Positions 33,990-43,548 of a stretch of 64,000 bases of DNA are shown in pieces. The number at the start of each line of letters is the position of its first letter. Positions within the stretch are counted from its first letter, which is position 1. The stretch is from Lentisalinibacter sp035655155 (lineage in GTDB: Bacteria; Pseudomonadota; Gammaproteobacteria; Steroidobacterales; Woeseiaceae): assembly GCA_035655155.1 (NCBI GenBank), contig DASRVH010000039.1, forward strand, positions 1-64,000, written 5' to 3'. Made by a program: the position numbers and the translations under genes. The notes below the pieces were generated by a model. It made no database searches. It was not told the origin of the DNA and was given only the letters and a program-made list of their open reading frames with translations.

Positions 33990-35057
33990 TCAGCGCACGC
34001 GGGAGAGCACGAATGCCGTGACCGCCAGCAGGGCCACCGTGGGCAGCCAGGCGAGTACGGCCGGATTCAGGTTGAACACCACGCCGGTGTTGGCCAGCAT
34101 GCGGCTGGCGAGGAAATAGGCGAGCCCGATCAGCACGCCCACCATCAGCCGCCCGCCCGCGCCGGCGCTTCTCAGGGAGCCGAACACGAAGCCGATGGCG
34201 AGCACCGGCATCAGCGTGATGGTGAGCGTGGAGGCGATCCGGTTCCAGAGCTCGGTCTGGTAGGTGGTCGCGTCCAGCTCGTTCTTCTTCAGGTAGCCGA
34301 TGTAGCTCAGCAGGCCGCGCACGGACAGGCTGCCGGGCTTGACCACCGCGATACCCAGCACCTCGGCGTCCACCCCGTAGTCCTCCACCGTGCGGGGCTG
34401 CCGGCTCGCCGTCGCCCCCTCGTCGGTGAAGCGGGTGCGGGCGAAGTTCTCGAACACCCAGCGCTCCTCGGCGTCCAGCCCGGCGTTGTCGGCATGGCTG
34501 ACCGACGCGAGCCGCCGGTCCGGGCCCAGCTCGAACAGGTAGACGCCGCCGAATTCGAACTCGCTGCTGATGCGCTCCACGTTGAAGATGGTGCTGCCGT
34601 CGCGCACCCAGGTGCTGCGCCCTCCGGTCAGGCCCGCCTCCTCGTTCTTCGCCACGCTGCGATACTTGCGCGCGAACTGGTCGAGCGGCGGCGCGAGATA
34701 CTCGCCGAGCACGACCGTGCCCAGCATGATCAGGGCGCCGGCCACCGCCACGGAGCCCGCCAGCCGGTAGTGAGAGACGCCGGAGGCGCGCATGACCACC
34801 AGCTCGCTGTGGCTGGCGAGTGTGCCGAGGCCCAGCATGGCGCCCAGCAGGGTCGCCACCGGCAGCATCTGCACGGCCAGCAGGGGCAGGCGCAGCAGCG
34901 TGTAGACCGCCGCGTCCCAGGTGTCGTAACGGCCCACCGAGGTATCGTCCAGCTGGGCGATGAACTCGAAGAACCCGGCGAGCGCCAGCAGCACCGCGAC
35001 GACGATCAGGGTCGTCGAGACAACGGAGCGCACCAGGTAGAGCGTGAATACCTTCAT
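33990..35057 (-). CDS. lptG: LPS export ABC transporter permease LptG
   Basis: A 355-residue YjgP/YjgQ-family permease. Six transmembrane helices are grouped as three N-terminal (TLIVVAVLLALAGFFEFI; LLAVQMLPVATLLGAMLGLGTL; GSVAVAGALIMLGTVVLGEYL) and three C-terminal, flanking a periplasmic beta-jellyroll. SELVVMRASGVS is the cytoplasmic coupling helix for LptB. With LptF and LptB2 it extracts LPS from the inner membrane. The start at 35057 overlaps the lptF stop; a longer frame upstream lies inside lptF. Confidence 0.95.
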   Translation of the reverse strand: MKVFTLYLVRSVVSTTLIVVAVLLALAGFFEFIAQLDDTSVGRYDTWDAAVYTLLRLPLLAVQMLPVATLLGAMLGLGTLASHSELVVMRASGVSHYRLAGSVAVAGALIMLGTVVLGEYLAPPLDQFARKYRSVAKNEEAGLTGGRSTWVRDGSTIFNVERISSEFEFGGVYLFELGPDRRLASVSHADNAGLDAEERWVFENFARTRFTDEGATASRQPRTVEDYGVDAEVLGIAVVKPGSLSVRGLLSYIGYLKKNELDATTYQTELWNRIASTLTITLMPVLAIGFVFGSLRSAGAGGRLMVGVLIGLAYFLASRMLANTGVVFNLNPAVLAWLPTVALLAVTAFVLSRVR

Positions 35058-36142
35058 GCCCATCGCCTCGGCAACAGCCGCCAGAACCACCCGTTCTGCG
35101 CCCCCAGCAATACGATTCCCAGCAGGAATACGAGCGCATGCACCCACCACATGCCGATGGCGGGTGCGAGCTCGCCCTGCTCCACCCAGACCTGGGCGGC
35201 ACCGAGCAGATTGAAATAGATGAAGTACACCAGCACTCCCGCGAGCATCTTGCCGTAGCGTCCCTGGCGGGGCCGGCTCTTTGCCAGCGGCACCGCCAGG
35301 AAGGCGAGCAGCAGCGCCGAGATGGGCACGGAGACCCGCCACTGCAGCTCCGCGGCGGCCTGCAGGTCGTCCGAGGCCAGTAGTTCGTCGGTGCCGCGGG
35401 CCTCGGCGTCGAAATCCGGCTCCCGGGGTGCCGGCACCTTGTAGGGAATGCCGTGTTCGGCGAACTCCACGATACGGAACTGGTGCTCGCCCGGCCGGCC
35501 CTCGTAGCGCCGGCCGTTCTCCAGCACGATGTAGCGCGTCCCCGGATCGGCCGAGGATCGCTGGCTGCCCTTCTCTGCCAGCACGACTTCCAGCGCGCCG
35601 CCCGAGCGCCGCTGCAGGAAGACGTTGGTCAGCGAACCGTCCCGGTCCACCCGCTCTGCGTAGATGACCGCATCTCCCTGACCGGCACTGGTGAAGCGCC
35701 CCGGCTCGATGGCGCTGAGATCCACCTGCTGCTCTGCGACGGTGGCTATGCGCTGCACCTCGCGCAGCGCGCGCGGGCCGAGATCCAGCGACAGCCAGCC
35801 CACCAGCAGCGCCAGCGGCACCGCGAGCCAGGCGAGCGGACGATACATCGCGCCGGGCCCCATGCGGCAGGCCATCATGGCAGGCATCTCGCTGTCCCGG
35901 TACAGCCGCGCCAGCGCCAGCATGATGGCCAGAAACAGGCCGAACGGGATCAGGATGGTCAGGTATTGCAGCGCAGTCAGTCCGATGACGCTGAACACGG
36001 CATCCCGCGGCAGCTTGTCCTTCGCAGCGTCGCCCAGAACCCGCGCGAACTGGTTGCTGAGCAGGATGAAAAGCAGCACGGCGGTGACGGCGGCCCAGGT
36101 GCGGGCCGCTTCGCGCAATACATAGCGATCGAGTATCTTCAT
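35054..36142 (-). CDS. lptF: LPS export ABC transporter permease LptF
   Basis: A 362-residue partner of LptG with the same six-helix plus jellyroll layout. The N-terminus ILDRYVLREAARTWAAVTAVLLFILLSN is typical, and RDSEMPAMMACRMGPGAMYRPLAW forms the coupling helix. The C-terminal helices include YGKMLAGVLVYFIYFNLL and MWWVHALVFLLGIVLLG. First gene of the lptF-lptG pair; divergent from pepA. Confidence 0.95.
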   Translation of the reverse strand: MKILDRYVLREAARTWAAVTAVLLFILLSNQFARVLGDAAKDKLPRDAVFSVIGLTALQYLTILIPFGLFLAIMLALARLYRDSEMPAMMACRMGPGAMYRPLAWLAVPLALLVGWLSLDLGPRALREVQRIATVAEQQVDLSAIEPGRFTSAGQGDAVIYAERVDRDGSLTNVFLQRRSGGALEVVLAEKGSQRSSADPGTRYIVLENGRRYEGRPGEHQFRIVEFAEHGIPYKVPAPREPDFDAEARGTDELLASDDLQAAAELQWRVSVPISALLLAFLAVPLAKSRPRQGRYGKMLAGVLVYFIYFNLLGAAQVWVEQGELAPAIGMWWVHALVFLLGIVLLGAQNGWFWRLLPRRWA

Positions 36143-36173
36143 CGCGCTGCCATCCCGCTGACCAGGGCCGCGC

Positions 36174-36203
36174 TTAACTTCGCGGCCACAATTGGGCTAG
36201 AAT
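36174..36203 (+). promoter_or_regulatory. Candidate promoter of pepA
   Basis: TTAACT (36174-36179) and TAGAAT (36198-36203) are separated by 18 bp, about 160 bp before the pepA ATG in the 223-bp divergent gap to lptF. The same GGGCTAGAATCC string occurs before proS, which supports it as a local promoter style. Confidence 0.5.
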
Positions 36204-36365
36204 CCCGGCTTTCCCGCAGAGCGCGCCGGCACGGCGACGTGCCCTAAGCTCCCGGCACACAACAAGAAACTGCATGATCCGGTGCGCTGCACCACGGAGT
36301 CAAGCGAGGGCGAGGCCCTGCGGCTCCGGGAAAGGGGCGCACGGACGCTGCACCGAGGTTCATCC

Positions 36366-37865
36366 ATGGAATATTTCACCACCAGCGGCGACGCCGCGAA
36401 ACGCGCAACGGAATGCGCCATCGTCGGCCTCTATGCGAACGGCGCGTTGGACGCCGGCGCCGGCGAGATCGACGAGGGCAGCGGCGGCCTGCTGGGCAAG
36501 CTGAAGAAGTCCGGCGACATCTCGGGCAAGCTGGGTCAGGCCAGTCTCATCCCTGCGCCGGCGAAGGTGAAGTGCAAGCGCGTGCTCGTCGTCGGGCTGG
36601 GCAAGAAGAGCGAGTTCGGCGTCCGTCAGTATCGCAAGGCGCTCGACGCCGCCTTCGGCGCGTTGTCCTCCACCGGGGTGACGGAGGCCGTCTCCTATCT
36701 GCACCGGGACAAGGTCGCCGACACCGACGCGTACTACCTGGCGCGCTACGCCGCGCAGACGCTGGGCGACCGCCTGTACCGCTTCACGAAGATGAAGTCG
36801 AGCAACCGGGACGGCGGTCTGAAACTGAAGAAACTCGGTTTCGGCGTGGATTCGAAAGCCGACGGCGATGCCGCGCTGGACGGCGCCAGGCACGGCCAGG
36901 CGATCGTGCGCGGCATGGATCTGGCGCGGGAGCTCGGCAATCTGCCCGCCAACGTCTGCACGCCGAGCTATCTGTCCGAAGAGGCCGGCCGGCTCGCGAA
37001 ACACTACCGCCCGTTGAGCGTCGAGGTGCTGGAAGAGAAGGACATGGAGCGTCTCGGCATGGGTGCCCTTTTGTCCGTCACCGCAGGCGCCGAGGAGCCG
37101 GCAAAGCTCATCGTCATGAACTACCGTGGCGGCGCCGACGACGAGCCGCCCGTCGTCCTGGTCGGCAAGGGCATCACGTTCGATACCGGCGGCATCTCGC
37201 TGAAGCCGGCACCCGCCATGGACGAGATGAAGTTCGACATGTGCGGTGCCGCAGCCGTGATCGGCACCATGCAGAGCGTGGCCGCCATGCAGCTGCCGAT
37301 CAACCTCATGGTGCTCGTGCCCACCTGCGAGAACATGCCGAGCGGCCGCGCGACGCGACCGGGCGACATCGTCAAGAGCATGTCGGGCAAGACCATCGAG
37401 ATCCTGAACACCGACGCCGAAGGCCGCCTGATCCTCTGCGACGCGCTCACCTACGCCCAGCGCTACGAGCCAGCCGCGCTGATCGACGTGGCCACCCTGA
37501 CCGGCGCCTGCGTCATCGCGCTGGGCAATCACAACAGCGGCCTGATGGCGAACGACGACGAGCTGGCGGAGCAACTGCTGGCGGCGGGCCGACGCGCGGA
37601 CGATACCGCCTGGCGTCTGCCCATGGGCGAGGACTACGAGAAGCAGCTGAAGAGCAATTTCGCGGACTTCGCCAACGTGGGCGGGCGCGAGGGCGGCGCC
37701 ATCACCGCCGCCTGCTTCCTGTCGAAATTCACCCGCGACGCCACCTGGGCGCACCTGGACATCGCCGGCACTGCCTGGCGCTCGGGCAATCGCAAGGGTG
37801 CGAGCGGGCGGCCGGTGCCGCTGCTGGCGGACTACCTCATCGAGCGCGCCGGCGCCCGGGACTGA
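36366..37865 (+). CDS. pepA: Leucyl aminopeptidase
   Basis: A 499-residue M17 aminopeptidase that removes N-terminal Leu and other residues, with a hexameric dizinc core. VLVGKGITFDTGGISLKP contains the Lys and Asp metal/catalytic residues, and NTDAEGRL is the family signature (about residues 348-355). The N-terminal macro-like domain covers about 1-170. The ATG at 36366 is chosen for homology; the frame is open 84 bp further up. First gene of pepA-holC-orphan-valS. Confidence 0.95.
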   Translation: MEYFTTSGDAAKRATECAIVGLYANGALDAGAGEIDEGSGGLLGKLKKSGDISGKLGQASLIPAPAKVKCKRVLVVGLGKKSEFGVRQYRKALDAAFGALSSTGVTEAVSYLHRDKVADTDAYYLARYAAQTLGDRLYRFTKMKSSNRDGGLKLKKLGFGVDSKADGDAALDGARHGQAIVRGMDLARELGNLPANVCTPSYLSEEAGRLAKHYRPLSVEVLEEKDMERLGMGALLSVTAGAEEPAKLIVMNYRGGADDEPPVVLVGKGITFDTGGISLKPAPAMDEMKFDMCGAAAVIGTMQSVAAMQLPINLMVLVPTCENMPSGRATRPGDIVKSMSGKTIEILNTDAEGRLILCDALTYAQRYEPAALIDVATLTGACVIALGNHNSGLMANDDELAEQLLAAGRRADDTAWRLPMGEDYEKQLKSNFADFANVGGREGGAITAACFLSKFTRDATWAHLDIAGTAWRSGNRKGASGRPVPLLADYLIERAGARD

Positions 37866-37873
37866 CGGGCGTT

Positions 37874-38302
37874 GTGGCCGCACCGCGGGTCGACTTCTAC
37901 ATCCTCGCCGCGGGCGGTGAAGACGCGCGCCGGCGCTTCGCCTGCCGCCTGGCCGAGAAGGCCTACCGTCTCGAGCACCGGGTGCACCTGCATGCCGACG
38001 ACCCGACCGCGGCCGAGGCGCTTGACGAACTGCTGTGGACTTTTCGTGATGGCAGCTTCCTGCCCCACGAGACGCTGCCGAACGAGAGCGGCGCGCCGGT
38101 GACCGTCGGCTACGGCGAAGCCGCGCCGGACGCCGCGGACCTCGTGATCAACCTGTCCGCCGGCGTGCCCGGTTTCGCGCTGGAGCTGCCCCGCATCGCG
38201 GAGCTGGTCGGCGGCGACGAGCAGACCCGCGCCGAGGCCCGACGCCGATTTATCTTCTATCGTGAGAAAGGCTATCCTCTCGAAACCCACGAGATCGGCT
38301 GA
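37874..38302 (+). CDS. holC: DNA polymerase III subunit chi
   Basis: A 142-residue clamp-loader accessory protein linking Pol III to SSB. VDFYILAAGGEDARRRFACRLAEKAYRLEHRVHLHADD, LLWTFRDGSFLPHE and ADLVINLSAGVP match the HolC family, as does the C-terminal FIFYREKGYPLETHEI. The start is GTG at 37874, 8 bp after pepA. Its C-terminus overlaps the next frame by 41 bp. Confidence 0.92.
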   Translation: MAAPRVDFYILAAGGEDARRRFACRLAEKAYRLEHRVHLHADDPTAAEALDELLWTFRDGSFLPHETLPNESGAPVTVGYGEAAPDAADLVINLSAGVPGFALELPRIAELVGGDEQTRAEARRRFIFYREKGYPLETHEIG

Positions 38303-38615
38303 CAGCGCGGAGCGGACCATCAGCGAACCGGACGACATCGACGGCCCGGACGAGATTCCGACACTCACGTCGGTGGTCGGCGAGCGCACGCCGGCCCGGC
38401 CGGCGGCCATCGACGAGGCGGCGCTGGCGGAACTCGAGGTGCGGCTCGCCTCCGCCAGCCTCGACCTGACCGACCGCCTGCTGCACACCGCATTCCAGGA
38501 GATGGAGGCGGCGATGTTCGAGCAGGTCTCGAACCGGTTGCGGGCCGAGCTGCCGGAACTGGTGGCACGGATCATTCGCGAGCAGTTCGGCGAACACTTC
38601 GAGGAGTCGTCCTGA
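38262..38615 (+). CDS. Uncharacterised protein between holC and valS, 117 residues
   Basis: A protein with a disordered acidic N-terminal half (SEPDDIDGPDEIPTLTSVVGERTPARP) and a helical C-terminal half (LAELEVRLASASLDLTDRLLHTAFQEMEAAMFEQVSNRLRAELPELVARIIREQF). No signal peptide or membrane helix. The GTG at 38262 lies inside holC, so translation may depend on holC. I recall a small unknown gene at the same place in Pseudomonas, which suggests real conservation, but I cannot confirm homology here. A DNA polymerase-related role is a guess from position. Confidence 0.7.
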   Translation: MRKAILSKPTRSADSAERTISEPDDIDGPDEIPTLTSVVGERTPARPAAIDEAALAELEVRLASASLDLTDRLLHTAFQEMEAAMFEQVSNRLRAELPELVARIIREQFGEHFEESS

Positions 38616-38682
38616 CAGGGACGCCCGACCCGGCAGGATGAACGACCAGAACAACCGGCGCGCGGGCGCCGGCGCAAGAGCA

Positions 38683-41457
38683 ATGAGCATGGACAAGGCC
38701 TATCGCCCCGCCGATATCGAGATGAAGCATTACCGGCGCTGGCGGGAGAACGGATGGTTCGAGCCGGCCGGTGACGGCGATGCCTACTGCATCATGATCC
38801 CGCCGCCGAACGTCACCGGCACCCTGCACATGGGCCACGCCTTCCAGGACACGATCATGGACGCCCTGACGCGCTACCACCGCATGTGCGGCCGGCGCAC
38901 CCTGTGGCAGCCCGGCATGGACCACGCCGGCATCGCCACCCAGATGGTGGTGGAGCGCCAGCTGAACGCAGAGGGGCTCACCCGCCACGATCTCGGCCGC
39001 GAGGCCTTCGTGGAGCGGGTGTGGCAGTGGAAGGCGGAATCCGGCGGCACCATCTCCGAGCAGCTCGCGCGCCTCGGCGCCTCCGTGGACTGGTCCCGGG
39101 AGCGCTTCACCATGGACGAGGGGCTGTCCGAGGCCGTCACCGAGGTGTTCGTGCGCCTCTACGACCAGGGGCTGATCTATCGCGGCAAGCGATTGGTCAA
39201 CTGGGACCCGGTGCTGCATACGGCACTGTCCGACCTGGAGGTGCTGAGCGACGAGGAATCCGGGCACCTCTGGCACTTCCGTTATCCGCTTGCCGACGGC
39301 GACGGGCACCTGACCGTAGCCACCACCCGGCCGGAGACGATGCTCGGCGACACCGCCGTGGCGGTGCACCCGGAGGACGAGCGTTATCGGCACCTCGTCG
39401 GCAAGGAGGTGCTGCTGCCGCTGGCGGAGCGGCGCATTCCGGTGATCGCGGACGAATACGTGGATCCGGAGTTCGGCTCGGGCTGCGTGAAGATCACGCC
39501 CGCCCACGACTTCAACGATTACGAGATCGGCCAGCGGCACGACCTCGAGATGATCAACGTGCTCACCGATGACGCCCGGATGAACGAGGCGGTGCCGGCC
39601 GCCTACCGGGACCTCGACCGCTTCGAGGCACGCCAGCGGGTGGTCGCCGACATGGAGGCCGCCGGCCTGCTGGAGAAAACGCAGGACCACAAGCTGATGG
39701 TGCCCCGCGGCGACCGCACCGGCGCGGTGGTGGAACCCTATCTCACCGACCAGTGGTACGTCGCCATCGAACCGCTGGCGAAGCCGGCCATCCGCGCCGT
39801 CGAGCAGGGCGACATTCGTTTCGTCCCCGCCAACTGGGACAAGACCTACTACGACTGGATGCACAAGATCCAGGACTGGTGCATCAGCCGCCAGCTGTGG
39901 TGGGGCCACCGCATCCCGGCCTGGTACGACGCCGGAGGCAACCTCTACGTCGGCCGCAGCGAGGAAGAGGTGCGCGAGAAGCACGGCCTGGACGCCTCCG
40001 TGCCGCTCGCGCAGGACGAGGACGTGCTCGACACCTGGTTCTCGTCGGGACTGTGGCCGTTCAGCACCCTCGGCTGGCCCGAGGACACGGAGGAGCTGCG
40101 CACCTTCTACCCCACGTCCGTGCTGGTCACCGGCTTCGACATCATCTTTTTCTGGGTGGCGCGCATGATCATGCTGGGGCTGAAGTTCACCGGCGAGGTG
40201 CCGTTCCGCGAGGTCTACATCCACGGCCTGATCCGCGACCAGGACGGGCAGAAGATGTCGAAGTCCAAGGGCAACGTACTGGATCCGCTGGACCTCATCG
40301 ACGGAGTGGACCTCGACACGCTCATCGCAAAGCGCACCCGCGGCCTGATGCAGCCCCATCTCGCGCCGAAGATCGAGAAGTCCACCCGCCAGCAGTTCCC
40401 GGACGGCATCCCGGAGTACGGCGCCGACGCGCTCAGGTTCACCTTCGCCGCACTCGCGACCACGGGACGGGACATCCGCTTCGACCTCGGCCGTATCGAG
40501 GGCTACCGCAACTTCTGCAACAAGCTCTGGAACGCCTCGCGCTACGTGCTGATGGCCACCGAGGATCTCGATGACGGCCTCGATGACGGCGAGGAGGTGC
40601 TCTCCGCCGCCGATCACTGGATCCGTTCCCGTCTCGCGCGCACGATCGCCACGGTGCACGAGCAGTTCGCCGCCTACCGGCTGGACCTGGCGGCCCAGGC
40701 CATCTACGAGTTCACCTGGCACGAGTTCTGCGACTGGTACCTGGAGCTGTCCAAGCCGGTGCTGCAGTCGGGCGACGCCGGCGAGGCCGGGAAACGGGGC
40801 ACAAGGCGGACGCTGATCGAGACGCTGGAGACGCTGCTCCGGCTCACGCATCCCCTGATGCCGTTCATCACCGAGGAGATCTGGCTGCGGACCGCGCCGC
40901 GCGCCGGGCAGGACGGCGACACGGTGATGATCCGGCCCTTCCCCCGGGCGGACACCGACGACATCGACCCGGCGGCGGAGGCGGAGATGGAATGGGTGCA
41001 GGGCTTCATCCTGGGCGTGAGGCGCATCCGCGGCGAGATGGACATCGCCCCCGGCCGCCGGCTGCCCGTGCTGCTGCAGGGCGCCGGCGAGGAAGTCCGG
41101 CGCCTGCTCGAGCGCCACGGCCGGCTGGTGCGGGAGGTCGGGCGCATCGAGTCCGTCGACTTCCTGGACGACGAGGCAGAGGCGCCGCCCTCCGCCACCG
41201 CGCTCCTCGGCGAATTGAGGATCTTCGTGCCGATGGCCGGACTCATCGACGTGGAAGCCGAGCGCCAGCGACTCGGCAAGCAGGCGAAGAAGGTGGAGGC
41301 CGAACTCTCCCGGGCCGAGGCCAAGCTCGCCAATCCCCGCTTCGTGGACAATGCCCCGGCCGAGGTCGTGGCCAAAGAGCGGGAGCGCCAGGCCGAATTC
41401 CGCCGCCAGCTCGACCAGATCCGGGAGCAACTCCGCCGCCTGGACCGTCTCGGCTGA
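38683..41457 (+). CDS. valS: Valyl-tRNA synthetase
   Basis: A 924-residue class I synthetase. The HIGH motif is in PPPNVTGTLHMGHAF (about residues 46-60), the CP1 editing domain includes TTRPETMLGDTAVAVHP, and KMSKS lies at 524-528 (GQKMSKSKGN). The C-terminal arm is a coiled coil (VEAERQRLGKQAKKVEAELSRAEAKL) that holds tRNA-Val. ATG 38683 (MSMDKAYRP) fits the usual family start; ATG 38638 would add 15 residues. Confidence 0.96.
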   Translation: MSMDKAYRPADIEMKHYRRWRENGWFEPAGDGDAYCIMIPPPNVTGTLHMGHAFQDTIMDALTRYHRMCGRRTLWQPGMDHAGIATQMVVERQLNAEGLTRHDLGREAFVERVWQWKAESGGTISEQLARLGASVDWSRERFTMDEGLSEAVTEVFVRLYDQGLIYRGKRLVNWDPVLHTALSDLEVLSDEESGHLWHFRYPLADGDGHLTVATTRPETMLGDTAVAVHPEDERYRHLVGKEVLLPLAERRIPVIADEYVDPEFGSGCVKITPAHDFNDYEIGQRHDLEMINVLTDDARMNEAVPAAYRDLDRFEARQRVVADMEAAGLLEKTQDHKLMVPRGDRTGAVVEPYLTDQWYVAIEPLAKPAIRAVEQGDIRFVPANWDKTYYDWMHKIQDWCISRQLWWGHRIPAWYDAGGNLYVGRSEEEVREKHGLDASVPLAQDEDVLDTWFSSGLWPFSTLGWPEDTEELRTFYPTSVLVTGFDIIFFWVARMIMLGLKFTGEVPFREVYIHGLIRDQDGQKMSKSKGNVLDPLDLIDGVDLDTLIAKRTRGLMQPHLAPKIEKSTRQQFPDGIPEYGADALRFTFAALATTGRDIRFDLGRIEGYRNFCNKLWNASRYVLMATEDLDDGLDDGEEVLSAADHWIRSRLARTIATVHEQFAAYRLDLAAQAIYEFTWHEFCDWYLELSKPVLQSGDAGEAGKRGTRRTLIETLETLLRLTHPLMPFITEEIWLRTAPRAGQDGDTVMIRPFPRADTDDIDPAAEAEMEWVQGFILGVRRIRGEMDIAPGRRLPVLLQGAGEEVRRLLERHGRLVREVGRIESVDFLDDEAEAPPSATALLGELRIFVPMAGLIDVEAERQRLGKQAKKVEAELSRAEAKLANPRFVDNAPAEVVAKERERQAEFRRQLDQIREQLRRLDRLG

Positions 41458-41558
41458 CGGCGCAATCTGAGTATCCGGTCACATTCCGGCGGCCGGGCGG
41501 GTGCAATCCGCGCCGCGACGGGTCAACATAACGGCGGCGTCGTGAAGGAGAAGGCCGG

Positions 41559-42524
41559 ATGCACATCGGGAACGTGCTGGAGAAGGACAACGCGATAGAC
41601 GACGGGATAGGCGATGCGCTGACATCGGCCCTGGCGTCCCTCGACTCGATCATCCTGGGCAAGGGCCCGCAGCTCAGGCTGGCACTGGCCTGCCTGATCG
41701 CCCGCGGTCATCTGCTGATCGAGGACCTGCCCGGTGTGGGCAAGACGACGCTGGCGCATGCCCTGGCCCGGGTGCTCGGCCTCACCTACCAGCGCATCCA
41801 GTTCACCAGCGACATGCTGCCGGCCGATATCGTGGGCGTGTCCATCTACCGTCCCGAGGACGGCCGCTTCGATTTCCATCCGGGACCCGTATTCTCCCAG
41901 CTGGTGCTGGCGGACGAGGTCAACCGGGCGACGCCGAAGGCCCAGAGCGCGCTGCTCGAGGCGATGCAGGAAGGACAGGTCACGGTGGACGGCGCCAGCC
42001 ATACCCTGCCCGAGCCTTTCTTCGTGGTGGCCACCCAGAACCCGGGCAACCAGATCGGCACCTTCCCCCTGCCCGAGTCCCAGCTCGACCGCTTCCTCAT
42101 GCGCATCGAACTCGGCTACCCGGACGAGACGGCCGAAAGGCAACTCCTCGCCGGGCACGACACGCGGGCGGCGCTGGCCGGGCTGGAGCCGGTACTGGGG
42201 CCGGGCGACGTGGTGCGGCTGCAGCGGGCGGTGGACGCGGTCAGGGTCAGCGAGCCGCTGATCGACTACATCCAGGCGCTGGTGCGCTATACCCGCGAAT
42301 CCGGCGACTTCCCGGCCGGGCTGTCGCCCCGCGGGGCCATCGCGCTCACCCGGGCCGCCCGCGCCATCGCGCTGGTGGAGGGCCGCGAGGCCGTGTTCCC
42401 GGACGATGTCCAGGCGGTGTTCACGGCCGTGGCCGCGCACCGGCTGACGACGGATGAGCTCGACCGCCGCCGCCGCCCGGAGGAGATCGGCCGCCATGTC
42501 CTCGAGTCCGTCGCTATCCCCTGA
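41559..42524 (+). CDS. MoxR family AAA+ ATPase
   Basis: A 321-residue MoxR-type ATPase. Walker A is EDLPGVGKTTLAHALA, Walker B is LVLADEVNRATPKAQSALLEAMQEGQVT, and the sensor is VVATQNPGNQIGTFPLPESQLDRFL. MoxR proteins act as chaperones with DUF58 and transglutaminase partners. AGGAGAAG precedes the ATG. The next gene begins inside it (29-bp overlap), so it is part of a coupled three-gene module. Confidence 0.94.
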   Translation: MHIGNVLEKDNAIDDGIGDALTSALASLDSIILGKGPQLRLALACLIARGHLLIEDLPGVGKTTLAHALARVLGLTYQRIQFTSDMLPADIVGVSIYRPEDGRFDFHPGPVFSQLVLADEVNRATPKAQSALLEAMQEGQVTVDGASHTLPEPFFVVATQNPGNQIGTFPLPESQLDRFLMRIELGYPDETAERQLLAGHDTRAALAGLEPVLGPGDVVRLQRAVDAVRVSEPLIDYIQALVRYTRESGDFPAGLSPRGAIALTRAARAIALVEGREAVFPDDVQAVFTAVAAHRLTTDELDRRRRPEEIGRHVLESVAIP

Positions 42525-43548
42525 GGCGCTGTGGCGCGGCTGGCGCCGTCCCCGGGAGCTGGCCGCCGAATGGGCGGCGCGCTGGGCGCGGCGCCGTCAG
42601 GGCGCGGACCCGGTGCCGGTGCGGCTCGCCTCGAGGCGCATCTATATCCTGCCGACCGGCGTGGGCATCACCTACGGCCTGATGACGTTCGCCATGCTGC
42701 TGGGCTCCATGAACTACAACAACAGCATGGCTTTCGCGCTGACCTTCCTGCTGGCGGCACTGGGCCTCGTGGCCATGCACCACTGTCACCGCAACCTGGC
42801 CGGGCTCACCGTGGCCTTCGCCGGTGCGGAGCCGGTGTTCGCCGGGGAGGAGGCCCGCCTGCGTTTCAACCTGACCAACGACGGACAGGCGCCCCGCTAC
42901 GAGCTCGGCGTCTACGCCGGCGAGGCCTCCTCGCCGCGCGTGGACCTGCCGGCGGGCGGACACGCCGTCACCGAGGTGGGGGTGCCGACCGAGCGGCGCG
43001 GCCGGCTCCGCCTCGGACGTTACGGGGTGCGCACGACCCATCCGCTGACCTTGTTCCGGGCCTGGGTCTGGATCCACGCCGACGCCGGCTGCCTGGTGTG
43101 GCCGCGGCCGGCCGACGCGCCGCCGCCGCCACCGCCGAGCGCCGCCAGCCGCGGCCGCCGGCGGGCCTCCGAGCGGGGCGACGACGACTTCGCCGGGCTC
43201 CGCGACTTCCACGCCGGGGACCCGCCCCGTCACGTCGCGTGGAAGACCTATGCGCGCACCGGCGAGCTCAAGTCGAAGCGATTCGCGGGCGCCACGGCGT
43301 CGCTCGCCTGGCTCGACCTCCGCGACGCGCCGGGCCGGGACCTGGAACAGCGGCTGTCGGTGCTGTGCCGCTGGATCCTGGATGCCGAGAACGGCGGACG
43401 CCACTACGGCCTGCGGCTCGGCGGTGAAACCACAGCCATCGAGCCCATCGAGCCCTCCCGGGGCAGCGGCCACCGCCGCCGCTGCCTGGACGCGCTGGCC
43501 CTGTACCGCGCCGACGAGCCGGAGAGCGACCCTGGAGAGCGACCGTGA
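42496..43548 (+). CDS. DUF58 domain membrane-anchored protein
   Basis: A 350-residue protein with two close transmembrane helices (ILPTGVGITYGLMTFAMLLGSM; MAFALTFLLAALGLVAMHH) and a C-terminal DUF58/vWA-like domain (RASERGDDDFAGLRDFHAGDPPRHVAWKTYARTGELKSKRF). It includes the conserved D-F-x-G-L-R and H-V-A-W-K-x-x-A motifs. Such proteins always neighbour a MoxR ATPase, and may be its membrane target. The start at 42496 lies within the MoxR gene; the stop overlaps the next start (GTGA). Confidence 0.92.
   Translation: MSSSPSLSPEALWRGWRRPRELAAEWAARWARRRQGADPVPVRLASRRIYILPTGVGITYGLMTFAMLLGSMNYNNSMAFALTFLLAALGLVAMHHCHRNLAGLTVAFAGAEPVFAGEEARLRFNLTNDGQAPRYELGVYAGEASSPRVDLPAGGHAVTEVGVPTERRGRLRLGRYGVRTTHPLTLFRAWVWIHADAGCLVWPRPADAPPPPPPSAASRGRRRASERGDDDFAGLRDFHAGDPPRHVAWKTYARTGELKSKRFAGATASLAWLDLRDAPGRDLEQRLSVLCRWILDAENGGRHYGLRLGGETTAIEPIEPSRGSGHRRRCLDALALYRADEPESDPGERP

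Noticed and set aside
38572..41430. A 952-codon open frame antisense to valS
   Set aside because: It is a mirror of valS codon bias in GC-rich DNA, has no domain and lies fully opposite an unmistakable synthetase. The same applies to long antisense frames opposite mutL, the amidase, purA, nnrD and the CoA-transferase.
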